From Opitutia bacterium (lineage in GTDB: Bacteria; Verrucomicrobiota; Verrucomicrobiia; Opitutales; Opitutaceae): a DNA stretch of 64,000 nt. Below are positions 51,981 through 60,996 of this stretch, piece by piece (position 1 is the first letter of the stretch; each line of letters begins with the position of its first letter). The notes beneath the pieces were generated by a model. That model did not search any database, was not told the origin of the DNA, and saw only the letters and a program-made list of their open reading frames with translations. The DNA is taken from assembly GCA_016187945.1 (NCBI GenBank), contig JACPIT010000005.1, forward strand, positions 682,001-746,000, written 5' to 3'. A program made the position numbers and the translations under genes.

Positions 51981-54683
51981 TCAGGCGTTGGCGATGATGG
52001 CATCCACCACGTTGCCGTTTCCACGGAGCGCCTTCTCGCGCTGGTCGAAATGCGCGCCGGAGCTCGACGCGCAGTAGAGCATTTCGCGCGAGGCGACGTT
52101 GCGCATCGTCACGATCAACGGACGGCGTTCGTCCGTGTGGTAGTAGGTGAACTGAGAATACTTCGTCCCGACCAGCTTCTCCGGTTCGGGGTGACTCATG
52201 ACGGCATCCTTGGCCGCATCCGGGATCGGAAAATCCCGGCTCAGGTCCTCGATGTCGGACCGGTCGCTCTGGCGGAGCAGGAACAGGATGCGGCTGTTGC
52301 CCAGGACGGCACCCCGGATGTCAGACGATTTGAACTGCTCGTAATTCTGAACGGTCGCGACGTTCCAGACATTGTATTTGCGGAGCTGCTGGTAGGACTC
52401 GCGCAGCACCTTCTTGCCGGACGGCACGAGCGAGAAGCGCGCGACTTCCTCAAAGATGTTTCGCTTCCGCAGCGCGCGCGGCAGCCGCATCATGTGCGAC
52501 CGGGTATAGTTCGCGATCAGGAAGGCCGCCGCCGCTTTGAGTTCCTCCGCCGACTCCGGGATATATCCGAGTTCAAAGTGAGCGACCTTGCCCGTGAGCG
52601 ACACATTCGAAACGCCATCGAAGAGTTCGCCGTAGCTGCCACCCGCCGACCACGGCTCCAGGAGCGTGGCAAGGTAGCGCATTTCCTCGGCATGGGGCCC
52701 GGAGGCCTCGGCAGAAAGCAGTTCCTGCAACTGTCCATGCTGCGGCATCTCGGCCGGGCTGAGCCGGGCGAACACGAGGTCGCGGATTTGCTGCGCACCT
52801 GCACCGTCCTTCGCGAAACGGACCACGTCTCCTTCGTCGGCTGAGGCCGCGAAGGTCGACGCTTCATCTCCGCGACGTTGCTCCCATTCGGCGAACTCGA
52901 GGAACGCATCGAGCCCAGTCGCCTGCGGCCCCATTCGGGTCCGGCGATACTGGTCGAGGACGTAGGCCCGACGCGCCATGACCGCCGTTTCCTCCGGGTG
53001 ACGATTGAAATACCACCGCGCGAAATCCTCGTAGAGGCGGCCAATGGCGTTCGCCAGGAGCGCCTGCCTGAGCTTGTTGCGGTCCTCGTCTTTCGACTGC
53101 CCGACCATGAGCATTGGGAGCGCCGCCGCCGCACTGAGGTGCAACCCGGACAACGGCAGACCCCGCGTGTCGAGGTAGTTCATGGTTAGCTTGCCGTTCG
53201 CTTGGACGATGATCGGCTCTGCGGCCGGATCGACCGTCTTGGCGTAGGTGGTGTAGGACTCACCTTCCTCCACGATCATCGTGTAGGCGTAGAACGGTTC
53301 CGTCTGGGTCAGAATATCGATGACGTTGACGCTCTTGCCGGAACCCGTGGTCCCGATGACGACCGCGTTTTGCGGCGTCTGGTTGTTGCCCTCGCCGACA
53401 AACGTCCGTCCGCCGACAAGGTTGCCGTTGGGGCCTTCGAAAATGAACTCCGCCTGATCCAGGTGACCCACCGGCGTTGACGAGAACGGCAGGATGTTCG
53501 CTACGAGCGCGTCATCGTAGTCATGCCAGAGCGAATCGTAGCGACTGAACGACCAGCCTGGCCACGTGCAGTAGAAGAAGTTTCGCGCGGAGGGTTCGAG
53601 GGCGGGCTCGTAAGCCTGCGCCCGCTCCATGCCGCCGACCGCGGCCTTGAGCGCGGTCAGCTTCGCCCGAAGGTCTTCCCGATTCCGATCCCACGCGCGG
53701 ATGATGTATTGGATGCGGTAGGGTGAGCTGTCGCCGTTGCTATAGCGGGCGATCTTCGCGGCCTTCGTCCGCATCGCCGCGAGGAGCTTCACCTTCTTCA
53801 GGCTCTCATAGTCGCCTTCGACGCGGTTCAGCTCCTTCTGCTCTTTCTCGATCAGCTCGTCCACATCGACCGACTCGACGTTGACGGTGATGGCGTAGTC
53901 CCGGAAGCCGAGCTTCGTCAGGAGGTAGGCGAGGCTTGGGCGGGTCCGTTTCGGCAGCGACTTGAGCACCAGCATCCCGTGGTAACAGCCATCGAGATAA
54001 AAACCGGTGTCGGGCTTCTCCAGCGGGCGGCCTTCGCCGAGCCAGCAGTTTTCCTGAATGGATTTCTGGGGATCGAAGAACTCCAGCGGATCGGTGACCT
54101 TCTGCTCCGGCAGCGACGGATTGAGAAACTCCAGGTAGTGTAAGAAGTGATCGGCATCGGTCATCGGCCGCACCTGACCGCCGCTTCCCCCAAAGAGCGC
54201 CTGCAGGAACTGCCCGATTTGGTTGAACTGCTCGGCATAGGTGCCAAGCAGCGCCTCCCGCGTGAGTCGGCCGGCGTTCTTGCCGAGCACCGCCGCATCG
54301 ACCGGCGTCGTGAAATACAGGCGGAGACGCTCCCGCCGGAGTGCGCCAGACTCGACCATGCGCCAGTAACGCACGAACCGCTCGTTGCGCTGGCGCTTGC
54401 TCCATTCGTTGGTCGCGAGCGTGGCCGTGTCTTCCCGGTAGCGCTGGAGCGGCTTCCGGAAGTCGGAATCGTTCGTCCACTGCACCTGCATCCGCCAACC
54501 GGGCTTCAGCACCGACAGCAGCGCGACCAGGTCGGACTCGAATGCGTTGTGATGGATCGGATCGGCATGTTCCAAGTCGGGGGCGATAATTTCAAACCCA
54601 CGCGCGATAAAACCACCGCGATGGAGGCCTTCGAAGACAATCATGTCTTCGCCAAAGTAGCCGTCTGCGGGTTCGGTTCTCAT
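51981..54683 (-). CDS. trbE: TrbE/VirB4-family conjugation ATPase (right cluster)
   Basis: 900-aa ATPase with Walker A GTTGSGKSVNV (about residues 443-453) and a Walker B-like segment NIFEEVARF (about 745). It is similar in length and domain order to 594-3215. It overlaps trbD by 4 bp and powers pilus assembly and transfer. Confidence 0.92.
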   Translation of the reverse strand: MRTEPADGYFGEDMIVFEGLHRGGFIARGFEIIAPDLEHADPIHHNAFESDLVALLSVLKPGWRMQVQWTNDSDFRKPLQRYREDTATLATNEWSKRQRNERFVRYWRMVESGALRRERLRLYFTTPVDAAVLGKNAGRLTREALLGTYAEQFNQIGQFLQALFGGSGGQVRPMTDADHFLHYLEFLNPSLPEQKVTDPLEFFDPQKSIQENCWLGEGRPLEKPDTGFYLDGCYHGMLVLKSLPKRTRPSLAYLLTKLGFRDYAITVNVESVDVDELIEKEQKELNRVEGDYESLKKVKLLAAMRTKAAKIARYSNGDSSPYRIQYIIRAWDRNREDLRAKLTALKAAVGGMERAQAYEPALEPSARNFFYCTWPGWSFSRYDSLWHDYDDALVANILPFSSTPVGHLDQAEFIFEGPNGNLVGGRTFVGEGNNQTPQNAVVIGTTGSGKSVNVIDILTQTEPFYAYTMIVEEGESYTTYAKTVDPAAEPIIVQANGKLTMNYLDTRGLPLSGLHLSAAAALPMLMVGQSKDEDRNKLRQALLANAIGRLYEDFARWYFNRHPEETAVMARRAYVLDQYRRTRMGPQATGLDAFLEFAEWEQRRGDEASTFAASADEGDVVRFAKDGAGAQQIRDLVFARLSPAEMPQHGQLQELLSAEASGPHAEEMRYLATLLEPWSAGGSYGELFDGVSNVSLTGKVAHFELGYIPESAEELKAAAAFLIANYTRSHMMRLPRALRKRNIFEEVARFSLVPSGKKVLRESYQQLRKYNVWNVATVQNYEQFKSSDIRGAVLGNSRILFLLRQSDRSDIEDLSRDFPIPDAAKDAVMSHPEPEKLVGTKYSQFTYYHTDERRPLIVTMRNVASREMLYCASSSGAHFDQREKALRGNGNVVDAIIANA

Positions 54684-55285
54684 GCCACTTCCTCCCCACG
54701 TTCTGCCAACGCTTCTTCCAGCATGTCCTCCGTGACCGTGAGTTGCTCCTGCAACCGATCATAGTCGGCGCGCGCCACCACGGGTTGCCCACGCTTCTTC
54801 TGTTCGGCTTCCTTGTGGCCGGTCATCTCCCCAACCGGGCGAGCGTTCGCGCCGAAATGACGGGCCGTTCCGAGACTCGCGCGGTGTGAGCGCACCGCCG
54901 GCTCGGGCGCGTCCGCCTCAGGGGCCAGCGGCGACCCAGCGGCGGCGAAGGGGTTCGCCGGCCGCCGGGCGCGCGGGCCGAATTGGAAGGAGAGCAGACC
55001 TGACTCGACCAACGCGGATTCGAAGAAATCGGTATCGTAGTGCTCCGGCTTGTTGTTTTTCAGCGTGAACACATACGTGACCGACAGCGCGCAGAGCACG
55101 ACGCCCACCAGCAGGCACAACAGCAGCGACACCCCAAAGATCCCCCAGAGGAAGATCACCATCAGGATCGTCGCGCCGCCGGAGCCCAGTAGATACCAAC
55201 CGGAATTCCCGGTCATGCCGAGGAACTCGCCGGAGGACTGTGCGCCCTGATTGGCGTCGTGCTCGTTGAGATGCGTCGAGTGCAT
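54680..55285 (-). CDS. TrbD-like inner-membrane protein with extended tail
   Basis: 201-aa protein. Two adjacent hydrophobic stretches (YLLGSGGATILMVIFLWGI, VSLLLCLLVGVVLCALS) are followed by NKPEHYDTDFFESAL, matching the NKPEGYAEDLF motif of the left TrbD. A charged C-terminal tail of about 90 residues (coiled-coil YDRLQEQLTVTEDML) is not present in the left copy. It is coupled to trbE by a 4-bp overlap. Confidence 0.75.
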   Translation of the reverse strand: MHSTHLNEHDANQGAQSSGEFLGMTGNSGWYLLGSGGATILMVIFLWGIFGVSLLLCLLVGVVLCALSVTYVFTLKNNKPEHYDTDFFESALVESGLLSFQFGPRARRPANPFAAAGSPLAPEADAPEPAVRSHRASLGTARHFGANARPVGEMTGHKEAEQKKRGQPVVARADYDRLQEQLTVTEDMLEEALAERGEEVA

Positions 55286-55306
55286 GGGACGCGGAACCGG
55301 TTTCGA

Positions 55307-55720
55307 TCAGGGCGAGAAGGTGCCGACGTTGGAGGCTTCGATCCCCATGTTGCTCCACATCGTCCGCACGATGGCGAAGGCGAGCCCGCTCACCATGGCG
55401 CCCGCGAAGGCCCATTTCGCGATGGACTGCCGGCCCATCATCATGGCGACACCGGCTGCCACGATGCCGACCGCGGCGAACGTCCCGCTCAGATACATGA
55501 TGATCGCGTTGCCCGCCTCCGTGGCGGTGCGCAGATCGACCGCTTGCGCGTGGGCGAGCGTCGGCCAGGCCAGCATGGCCCCGAACCACACCGCAAGTTT
55601 CTGCAACGAGCTGACCGGCGCGTGCGGCCGGCTTTCCGAATACAGGTGCAGCGCCCTCATCATCATCGCCACACCAAGACAGAACGCCACATAGGGCGTT
55701 AGGTGGACCAAGGTTGTCAT
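55307..55720 (-). CDS. TrbC/VirB2-like pilin (right cluster)
   Basis: 137-aa protein with N-terminal hydrophobic segments, a probable cleavage site (TLAHAQA, about 55-61) and two later hydrophobic helices (IIMYLSGTFAAVGIVAAGVA, WAFAGAMVSGLAFAIV), the VirB2/TrbC layout. The ATG at 55720 is preferred; an upstream in-frame extension is not protein-like. It is the promoter-proximal gene of the T4SS operon. Confidence 0.74.
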   Translation of the reverse strand: MTTLVHLTPYVAFCLGVAMMMRALHLYSESRPHAPVSSLQKLAVWFGAMLAWPTLAHAQAVDLRTATEAGNAIIMYLSGTFAAVGIVAAGVAMMMGRQSIAKWAFAGAMVSGLAFAIVRTMWSNMGIEASNVGTFSP

Positions 55721-55855
55721 GTTGCTCTCCGTTTTTGATGCCGGCGCTTGTGGGGGCCGAATCCCGCGAAGTTCACCCGGCACTCAATGCGTGACGGGAA
55801 ACCCCATGGGCAAAGAAACAAAATCCCTTCCCGCCTATCGCAATGCGGCGGTCAT

Positions 55856-55877
55856 ACCGAGATTTCGGTAGGCCCAA
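55856..55877. promoter_or_regulatory. TACCGA-TCGGTA palindrome and shared 13-mer upstream of the pilin operon
   Basis: TACCGA (55856-55861) and TCGGTA (55866-55871) flank GATT. The overlapping 13-mer TTCGGTAGGCCCA (55865-55877) is identical to 41810-41822. It lies about 140 bp upstream of the trbC-like start. It may be a common regulator site of the right element. Confidence 0.4.
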
Positions 55878-55954
55878 CTGTGGAACCGAAACCGAGTTTA
55901 TTCCCAGCAGGACGGGGTGACAACGACCCCTCTCCATGCAGGGTTCTCTGTTAT

Positions 55955-56443
55955 TCAGGAACCGTGGGCTACCAGCGCCGCCTTAACCACAGCTTTCACG
56001 TTGCCCAAACAACATGAGCCCTGTGGATTGCGAATTTCACAGGCGCAAAGACCGGCCTTCATTTCGCTGGCGATGCGCTCAACAACGGTGGACTTCCCCG
56101 AGGCCGCAATTTCCTCCCGCACCATCGCCGGCGTAAAGCCGAAGCAGTAACACACAGGGGCGTTCTCCGCGTCCTTCTGAGTTATGGGCCGCCGCACGTT
56201 AGCTTTCGTCAAAGTAAGCCCGCCGACTGAAAAATAAACGACCTGGCACTCCGGCGTTCCGCAAAAATAGAACGCCCCATGATTTACCGCCGTAAGAAAC
56301 TCCGGGCGGACCTGATGTTTGAGGGTGAGCGTGGAAACGGTCCGGCCCGGACGTTTGCACTGTGGGCAGAACGCCTTGGTCTTAGCTTGAGGGGCTCCCT
56401 CCGTCGCTGAAGCGCTCTTTTCGGGTGAACAACAATCGGACAT
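55955..56443 (-). CDS. Fe-S cluster-type metallochaperone of the mercury module
   Basis: 162-aa Cys-rich protein: N-terminal DCCSPEKSA, a zinc-ribbon-like pair (FCPQCKRPG, then FCGTPECQV), and a C-terminal BFD-like segment (VCYCFGFTPAMVREEI, LCACEIRNPQGSCCLGN) expected to hold a [2Fe-2S] cluster. Such proteins occur next to merT in many mercury operons as putative metallochaperones. It follows the MerT gene by 12 bp on the same strand. Confidence 0.72.
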   Translation of the reverse strand: MSDCCSPEKSASATEGAPQAKTKAFCPQCKRPGRTVSTLTLKHQVRPEFLTAVNHGAFYFCGTPECQVVYFSVGGLTLTKANVRRPITQKDAENAPVCYCFGFTPAMVREEIAASGKSTVVERIASEMKAGLCACEIRNPQGSCCLGNVKAVVKAALVAHGS

Positions 56444-56455
56444 TGCTGGAATGAG

Positions 56456-57049
56456 TTATTTGAGCGGCTCGGCTTTGAATCCCGTGCCGTCGATATGGGC
56501 GATCAGCGTTGCTTGCGAGACCACGGCGGCGTCGTAAGTGATTTCGGCTTCCTTGGTGGCGTAGCGCACCGCAGCGGAGCGAACCCCCGCGACCCGCTGC
56601 AATGTGCCCTCAATCCCGACCGCACATGCCGCACAATCCATACTTGGAATTCGCACCCGGAGCACCGACCCACCTGCTGTGGTGGTCGAAGCGGGACGCG
56701 CTCGATCAGCTACGCTACGCGCCGCTTCGGGGAATAGCGCGACTCCGGCGACGACAAGCGTGCAAAAGCTCAGAAGCACCAACGGCCAGCGCTTCGCCGG
56801 TAGCCTCGCACACGCAGCGTCAGCGGCGCATTGCAGCCGTCGAGCGCGGATGGCCAGAAACCATGCGACTATCAGCAATCCCACCGTGACTCCCAGGAAA
56901 ATGGGGCGTGAAGCCGCAAACCAACCCGCGGCGGCAAAACTCCCAAGCCCTAAAGCGACGGCGGCCAGCGGACCAATGCAACACAACGAAGCGGCCAGAG
57001 CGGACAGGAGCCCGCCTGCCAGAATCCACGATTGCTTTGCCGATTTCAT
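56456..57049 (-). CDS. merT: Mercuric ion transporter MerT fused to an HMA (MerP-like) domain
   Basis: 197-aa protein. The MerT part has SALAASLCCIGPL (paired cysteines in helix 1, about 16-28), two further transmembrane helices and a second Cys pair region (LQCAADAACARL). The C-terminal heavy-metal-associated domain carries SMDCAACAVGIE (CxxC, about 136-147). The fusion would hand Hg(II) directly between carrier domains. It is divergent from merR with a MerR-type promoter between them. Confidence 0.85.
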   Translation of the reverse strand: MKSAKQSWILAGGLLSALAASLCCIGPLAAVALGLGSFAAAGWFAASRPIFLGVTVGLLIVAWFLAIRARRLQCAADAACARLPAKRWPLVLLSFCTLVVAGVALFPEAARSVADRARPASTTTAGGSVLRVRIPSMDCAACAVGIEGTLQRVAGVRSAAVRYATKEAEITYDAAVVSQATLIAHIDGTGFKAEPLK

Positions 57050-57055
57050 GAACGC

Positions 57056-57087
57056 AGCTTACACCCTATACCATAGTATAAGGTCAA
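57056..57087 (-). promoter_or_regulatory. MerR-type merT promoter with dyad operator
   Basis: On the minus strand, TTGACC (plus 57082-57087) and TAAGCT (plus 57056-57061) are 20 bp apart, the overlong spacing typical of MerR-activated promoters. The dyad ACCCTATAC (57063-57071) and GTATAAGGT (57076-57084) (8 of 9 matching) lies in the spacer, where MerR binds and untwists DNA. Confidence 0.75.
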
Positions 57088-57098
57088 CCCACACCATC

Positions 57099-57515
57099 AT
57101 GACCATCGGAGAACTTGCCAAACAGGCGGGAGTGAACGTCCAGACGGTGAGGTATTACGAACGCGTAAAGCTGTTCCCCGCAACCCACCGGTGGCCAGGG
57201 TCCGGTTACCGTGACTTTGACGACGACGCGTTGCGGCGCCTCCGCTTCATCCTATCAGTCAAGGAACTCGGCTTCACCCTCCGCGAGATCAAGGAGTTGA
57301 TCGACCTGCAAATTCTTCCCGGCGAATCGTGCGCCGAAGTGAAACAACTGCTCGAATCAAAACGGGACGAAATCGACCGACGAATGAAGGAAATGAAGCG
57401 GTTGCGTCGCAATTTGGATGAACTTGTCGACGCGTGCCAGGCGCGTAGCACAGATGCGACCTGCCCCGCACTCTGGGCAATGATGACTCGCGCGGAAAAA
57501 GCACCGAAGCGCTGA
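57099..57515 (+). CDS. merR: Mercury-responsive regulator MerR
   Basis: 138-aa MerR protein. N-terminal winged helix (MTIGELAKQAGVNVQTVRYY), dimer helix, and three cysteines at residues 78, 113 and 122. Their spacing (35 and 9) equals that of the Hg-binding cysteines of classic MerR (82, 117, 126). The ATG at 57099 is chosen by the family start MTIGELA. It represses and, with Hg(II), activates the divergent merT promoter. Confidence 0.93.
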   Translation: MTIGELAKQAGVNVQTVRYYERVKLFPATHRWPGSGYRDFDDDALRRLRFILSVKELGFTLREIKELIDLQILPGESCAEVKQLLESKRDEIDRRMKEMKRLRRNLDELVDACQARSTDATCPALWAMMTRAEKAPKR

Positions 57516-57568
57516 AATCAACCAACCGTGTCCAATCCCTCCCACCCACGGGTGAGAACGCCCGGCCG

Positions 57569-57955
57569 TTATCGATCCAGATCTAACTCGATTTGTCCGC
57601 GTCGATTTCTCTCCATGCAGGTGAGCGGTTTGGTAAACCGAATTTCGACGGCGAACGTATCGGCTTCGTGCTCACGATCCGCTTGCAGCTCCGGTTGCGC
57701 GCGCACGCGCGCCAAGGTGTGTTCCTCAATCGCCAAGAACAGAGGCGCGAGGTTGTGGCCGCGCACGACCACCAACCAATCGCCGACCTCGATCTTGATC
57801 GTGTCCGGCTCCGCGTAATCCCAGCGCGCCTCGACATAGTGCATCCACGGCAGATTCCGGCGCTGATCCTTGCCATCGTCGAACGTGACGTGGCTCGGGT
57901 TCGCGCCCGCATCGAAATACAGCTTCGGTTTTCTGAGCGGAGCGCGTTCCATCAC
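57569..57955 (-). CDS. Hypothetical protein coupled to the right relaxase gene
   Basis: 128-aa protein, overlapping the relaxase stop by 4 bp. Segments LPWMHYVEARWDYAEPD, WLVVVRGHNLAPLFLAI and LARVRAQPEL line up with the protein after the left relaxase (8119-8586). A conserved accessory factor of this MobF group is suggested; no known family recognised. Confidence 0.66.
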   Translation of the reverse strand: MMERAPLRKPKLYFDAGANPSHVTFDDGKDQRRNLPWMHYVEARWDYAEPDTIKIEVGDWLVVVRGHNLAPLFLAIEEHTLARVRAQPELQADREHEADTFAVEIRFTKPLTCMERNRRGQIELDLDR

Positions 57956-60675
57956 GCCTTCCTCCCTTCACCCTGAGCCGTTGCGAGCCCGCGCAGCTTC
58001 CTGACGGTGTTGTGCCAGGCCTCGCGCATGCCGGCCCGTAGGCCACGCGTCGCGCGCGGAGCAAGACGCTCATCGAGCGTGAGCCGATGCCGAGCCATGA
58101 ATTCCGTGGCCAGTTCCCGACCCGGATCGGGCCGCGCGAGCCGGCTCAGGATTTCCGCCTTGTTGGAAAGATAGATGGCATGAGCGCCACGATAGCGGGT
58201 GTTGCCGACGTAGAATTGGCGACGGGCCAGCGCCCGCATGGCGACCTCGCCCAAGACCAGCAGCGATTCCTCCGACGTGCTGCCCTGCGAACGGTAGGAC
58301 GTAAGCGCGTGACCGTAGGTCCACGCGGCAAACGTGCGAGGCAGCTCCCGCCCATCGGTGAACACGATGCGATCCGCTTTCGGATCGACCTGCGCCACCT
58401 CCTTGAAATCGCCGTTCGCGAATCCCGCATCGTCTTCCCGCCCGCGAATCAAGAGCCGGTCGCCCACGGACACGGCGAGCGATTGCGCCCGGCCCACTTC
58501 GAACGCCGCCCGTTGCTTGCGGGTGATCTTCGCCTCTCGACCCTTGGGACCGCGCACCCGCAGACCATCGGGCAGGACGGCGATGACCTCGGCCGCGACG
58601 CCTCGCTTGAAGAAGCGCGTATCCCGCGCGAACAGCAGCCGGTCGCCGGGGCGGTATTGGTCCCAGTGGATTTTCTGCTCCTCCGTCCACGTGAGCGGTT
58701 TCACGGCCTCGCGCGTGACCTCGACTTCGCCCAGCAGACCCGCCTGACGGAGCGCGGGCCGCACCTGCGCATTGAAGCGCTCGATTTCCTCCCAGAACGG
58801 AATCACCACGAGCGTTTCGATCCCACGCACCCGATTGCCCACGTAGTGCTCCGCCGCCTGGGCAAACATGGCGTTGTCGTCCGCCGACTCACGGATCAAG
58901 CCGCGCCGGTCGGCGAATCCGAAGGCCTCGGCGACGGCTCCGGTGGCGAGGAGGCGGCTGAAGCGCCGGTCCGCCTCGTTGCGCTGGCGCAGGACTTCAG
59001 CGAGCCTCACAATCGGCGTCCCGGAATGCCGGATGATGTTTCGGAGCGCGTCACCCCGCTGCACGCTGTAATGCTGCTTCGTATCCCCCACGAGGAGCAG
59101 CCGCGCGCGGACCTCGGTCGCGATCCGCGTGACCTGATCCAATTGCTGCGTCGAAAGGAGCCCGGCTTCGTCGATCAGCACGACCCGGCCCGCCGCCTGT
59201 GCCTGCATCGTTTCGCTGACGAGGAAGCGTTGCACCGTGTCCGCCTGTTCCAGGCCACTGGCCAGCATGGCATCCCGCGCCCGGGTGGTCGGGGCGAGCG
59301 GAAGGAACCGAGTGCCGCCGGCCCCGAGGTGTGCGCGTTCGATGGCGGTCAACACGGTCGTCTTGCCCGTGCCGGCGTCGCCGATCAGGACGCTCAGAAA
59401 GTCCCGGCTTTCGAGCAGCGCGGTCGCGGCCGAACGCTGGCCGGCGGTCAGTTCTGGCGGAAGCTGCGTCGGATCGCCCAAAGGGAAGCGTTGGTTGCGG
59501 CCGACGCGCACGCGCTGCACCGCCGCGTCCTCTTCGCGCCGGATTGGCCGCAGGCTCATCTCGCCGTCCTTACGAATCGCATCCGGGTGGACTTCGAGCG
59601 CCTCGCGCAGTTCGCGCCAGCGGTAGAAATCCGGGTGCAGTTCGAGCGCGGCGTTCAGCACCTCACCCTCGCGGACGACACTGCTGCGCTCGTAAACATG
59701 GCGCAGCGCCGCTTCGAGAACCGAACGTGTGTTGCCGTGCGACCATTGCATGCGCGGTGCTTGTTGGCGTGCGGCGCGGACAAGACCGTCGAGCGCGCGT
59801 GCTTCGTCGGCGTTCAACTCCGCGCGTTGCTTCGCTCGCACGGCCGGGGTGGAGATTTCCGTGAGTTTATCCTCGCGCGATTCGCGGACGAGAATCTCGA
59901 CCTCCCGCTTCGTGGGCTTGCGCCCCTTGTTCGCCGCGAACTCCTCCGCCAGGCGTTGCACCTGCCGGGTGCGCTTCGAGAAGCGCTCGCGCAGGTGCTC
60001 GACCCCGCGCACGGCAAAGCCCTTCGAGTTCATTTCATACGGTTCGTAGCCCAGCGACCGCAGCCGCGAGGCTAGCTCGCGATACATGACCTGCCGCAGA
60101 TACGCCGAGGCGCGCAGCATCTCGACCGGTTGTAGCGCGAGCCATTCGTTGCGCGCGGCGTCCCACGTCGCATTCGCGAGCACCGCATGCCCATGCAACT
60201 GCGGATCGAGGTCGCGACTCGCATCATGGAAAAACAACGCCCCGACGAAATTTCCCGTGAGACGGAAGGCTTCCGTTCCGGCCGCTTCGCCGCGACGCTC
60301 ACGCACCGCCGCGAAGCGCTCCATTTCGGCGAGCGCCGTTTTCACGGATTCCACGAACGCTTCGCGGACCCTCTCATCGCCCCCGACCATCGCCAGCACA
60401 CTCACGTCCTTCGGCGCGGAGAGTTGCACATCGAAGAACGCGACCCGGTTGGCCTGATCCCGTGCGGTGAGTGCTTCGCCGGTCCCCGGGTGCCGATTCT
60501 GCCGCAAGGCCTCGAATGATTTGTCGGTGACCGGTCCCGTCAGTCCGAGCGCTCGGGCACCTTCGCCGATCCACTCGCCGCGCACCTCCTTTTCGCCTTC
60601 CGACCAGTAATCGTTCTTCCGCAGGTGATGCGAAAGGTAAGTGGCTCCGTTCCGAATGACTCCCACGGTGATCAT
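57952..60675 (-). CDS. traI: MobF (TrwC/TraI-like) relaxase-helicase, right element
   Basis: 907-aa relaxase-helicase. Start MITVGVIRNG at 60675, matching the start position of the left relaxase; the longer frame upstream is discarded. The relaxase motif NDYWSEGEK (about 22-30) has one Tyr replaced by Trp compared with YY in the left protein. Histidine cluster DPQLHGHAV (about 152-160). Helicase Walker A GDAGTGKTTVL (about 430) and Walker B LIDEAGLLST, and the C-terminal RecD motif ALTSYRSQGST. Coupled to the small downstream gene. Confidence 0.92.
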   Translation of the reverse strand: MITVGVIRNGATYLSHHLRKNDYWSEGEKEVRGEWIGEGARALGLTGPVTDKSFEALRQNRHPGTGEALTARDQANRVAFFDVQLSAPKDVSVLAMVGGDERVREAFVESVKTALAEMERFAAVRERRGEAAGTEAFRLTGNFVGALFFHDASRDLDPQLHGHAVLANATWDAARNEWLALQPVEMLRASAYLRQVMYRELASRLRSLGYEPYEMNSKGFAVRGVEHLRERFSKRTRQVQRLAEEFAANKGRKPTKREVEILVRESREDKLTEISTPAVRAKQRAELNADEARALDGLVRAARQQAPRMQWSHGNTRSVLEAALRHVYERSSVVREGEVLNAALELHPDFYRWRELREALEVHPDAIRKDGEMSLRPIRREEDAAVQRVRVGRNQRFPLGDPTQLPPELTAGQRSAATALLESRDFLSVLIGDAGTGKTTVLTAIERAHLGAGGTRFLPLAPTTRARDAMLASGLEQADTVQRFLVSETMQAQAAGRVVLIDEAGLLSTQQLDQVTRIATEVRARLLLVGDTKQHYSVQRGDALRNIIRHSGTPIVRLAEVLRQRNEADRRFSRLLATGAVAEAFGFADRRGLIRESADDNAMFAQAAEHYVGNRVRGIETLVVIPFWEEIERFNAQVRPALRQAGLLGEVEVTREAVKPLTWTEEQKIHWDQYRPGDRLLFARDTRFFKRGVAAEVIAVLPDGLRVRGPKGREAKITRKQRAAFEVGRAQSLAVSVGDRLLIRGREDDAGFANGDFKEVAQVDPKADRIVFTDGRELPRTFAAWTYGHALTSYRSQGSTSEESLLVLGEVAMRALARRQFYVGNTRYRGAHAIYLSNKAEILSRLARPDPGRELATEFMARHRLTLDERLAPRATRGLRAGMREAWHNTVRKLRGLATAQGEGRKA

Positions 60676-60996
60676 GCCATCATCACGCCCGAACAAGCCG
60701 TCCACCTCAACGGAGCGCCCCTCCCGATTCCGGGGTAGCGGGCCTACCGGTCGCACGGTAGTCCTCCGCTTCGTGGGCGGACATCAGCGGCTACGATGAG
60801 CTGGGAAGGTCGGCGAAAATCCCCCACGCTTGTTTGGCCACAGACGCAATACCCTAACGAGTTCGTTGGGATCGGGCCATCGAGCTTTCACAGATCGGCC
60901 AAACGCGCGCGGGACCGGCCGAACTACCCTTTTTTCGGTAGGGTCGCTGCCTCGCGGATTCGGCGAAAGCGCGCTTCGTTCTCCGCACGATCGGTG
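60676..60996. other. 321-bp intergenic region between divergent traI and traD, candidate oriT/promoters
   Basis: It contains the inverted repeat CTACCG/CGGTAG (60744-60761), CTACC/GGTAG around a T-rich loop (60924-60941), and TTCGGTAGG at 60934-60942. No gene is seen. It must hold promoters for both genes and is a reasonable place for the oriT of the right element; no nic sequence could be assigned. Confidence 0.45.

Noticed and set aside
58087-60075. 662-codon plus-strand open frame antisense to the right relaxase
   Set aside because: Composition is rich in Arg, His and Pro without domain motifs; the relaxase on the other strand has clear catalytic motifs.
60796-60996. 67-codon N-terminal extension of the right TraD
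   Set aside because: It would cover the divergent control region with its inverted repeats and has no membrane or family signal; the ATG at 60997 is followed by the expected hydrophobic segments.
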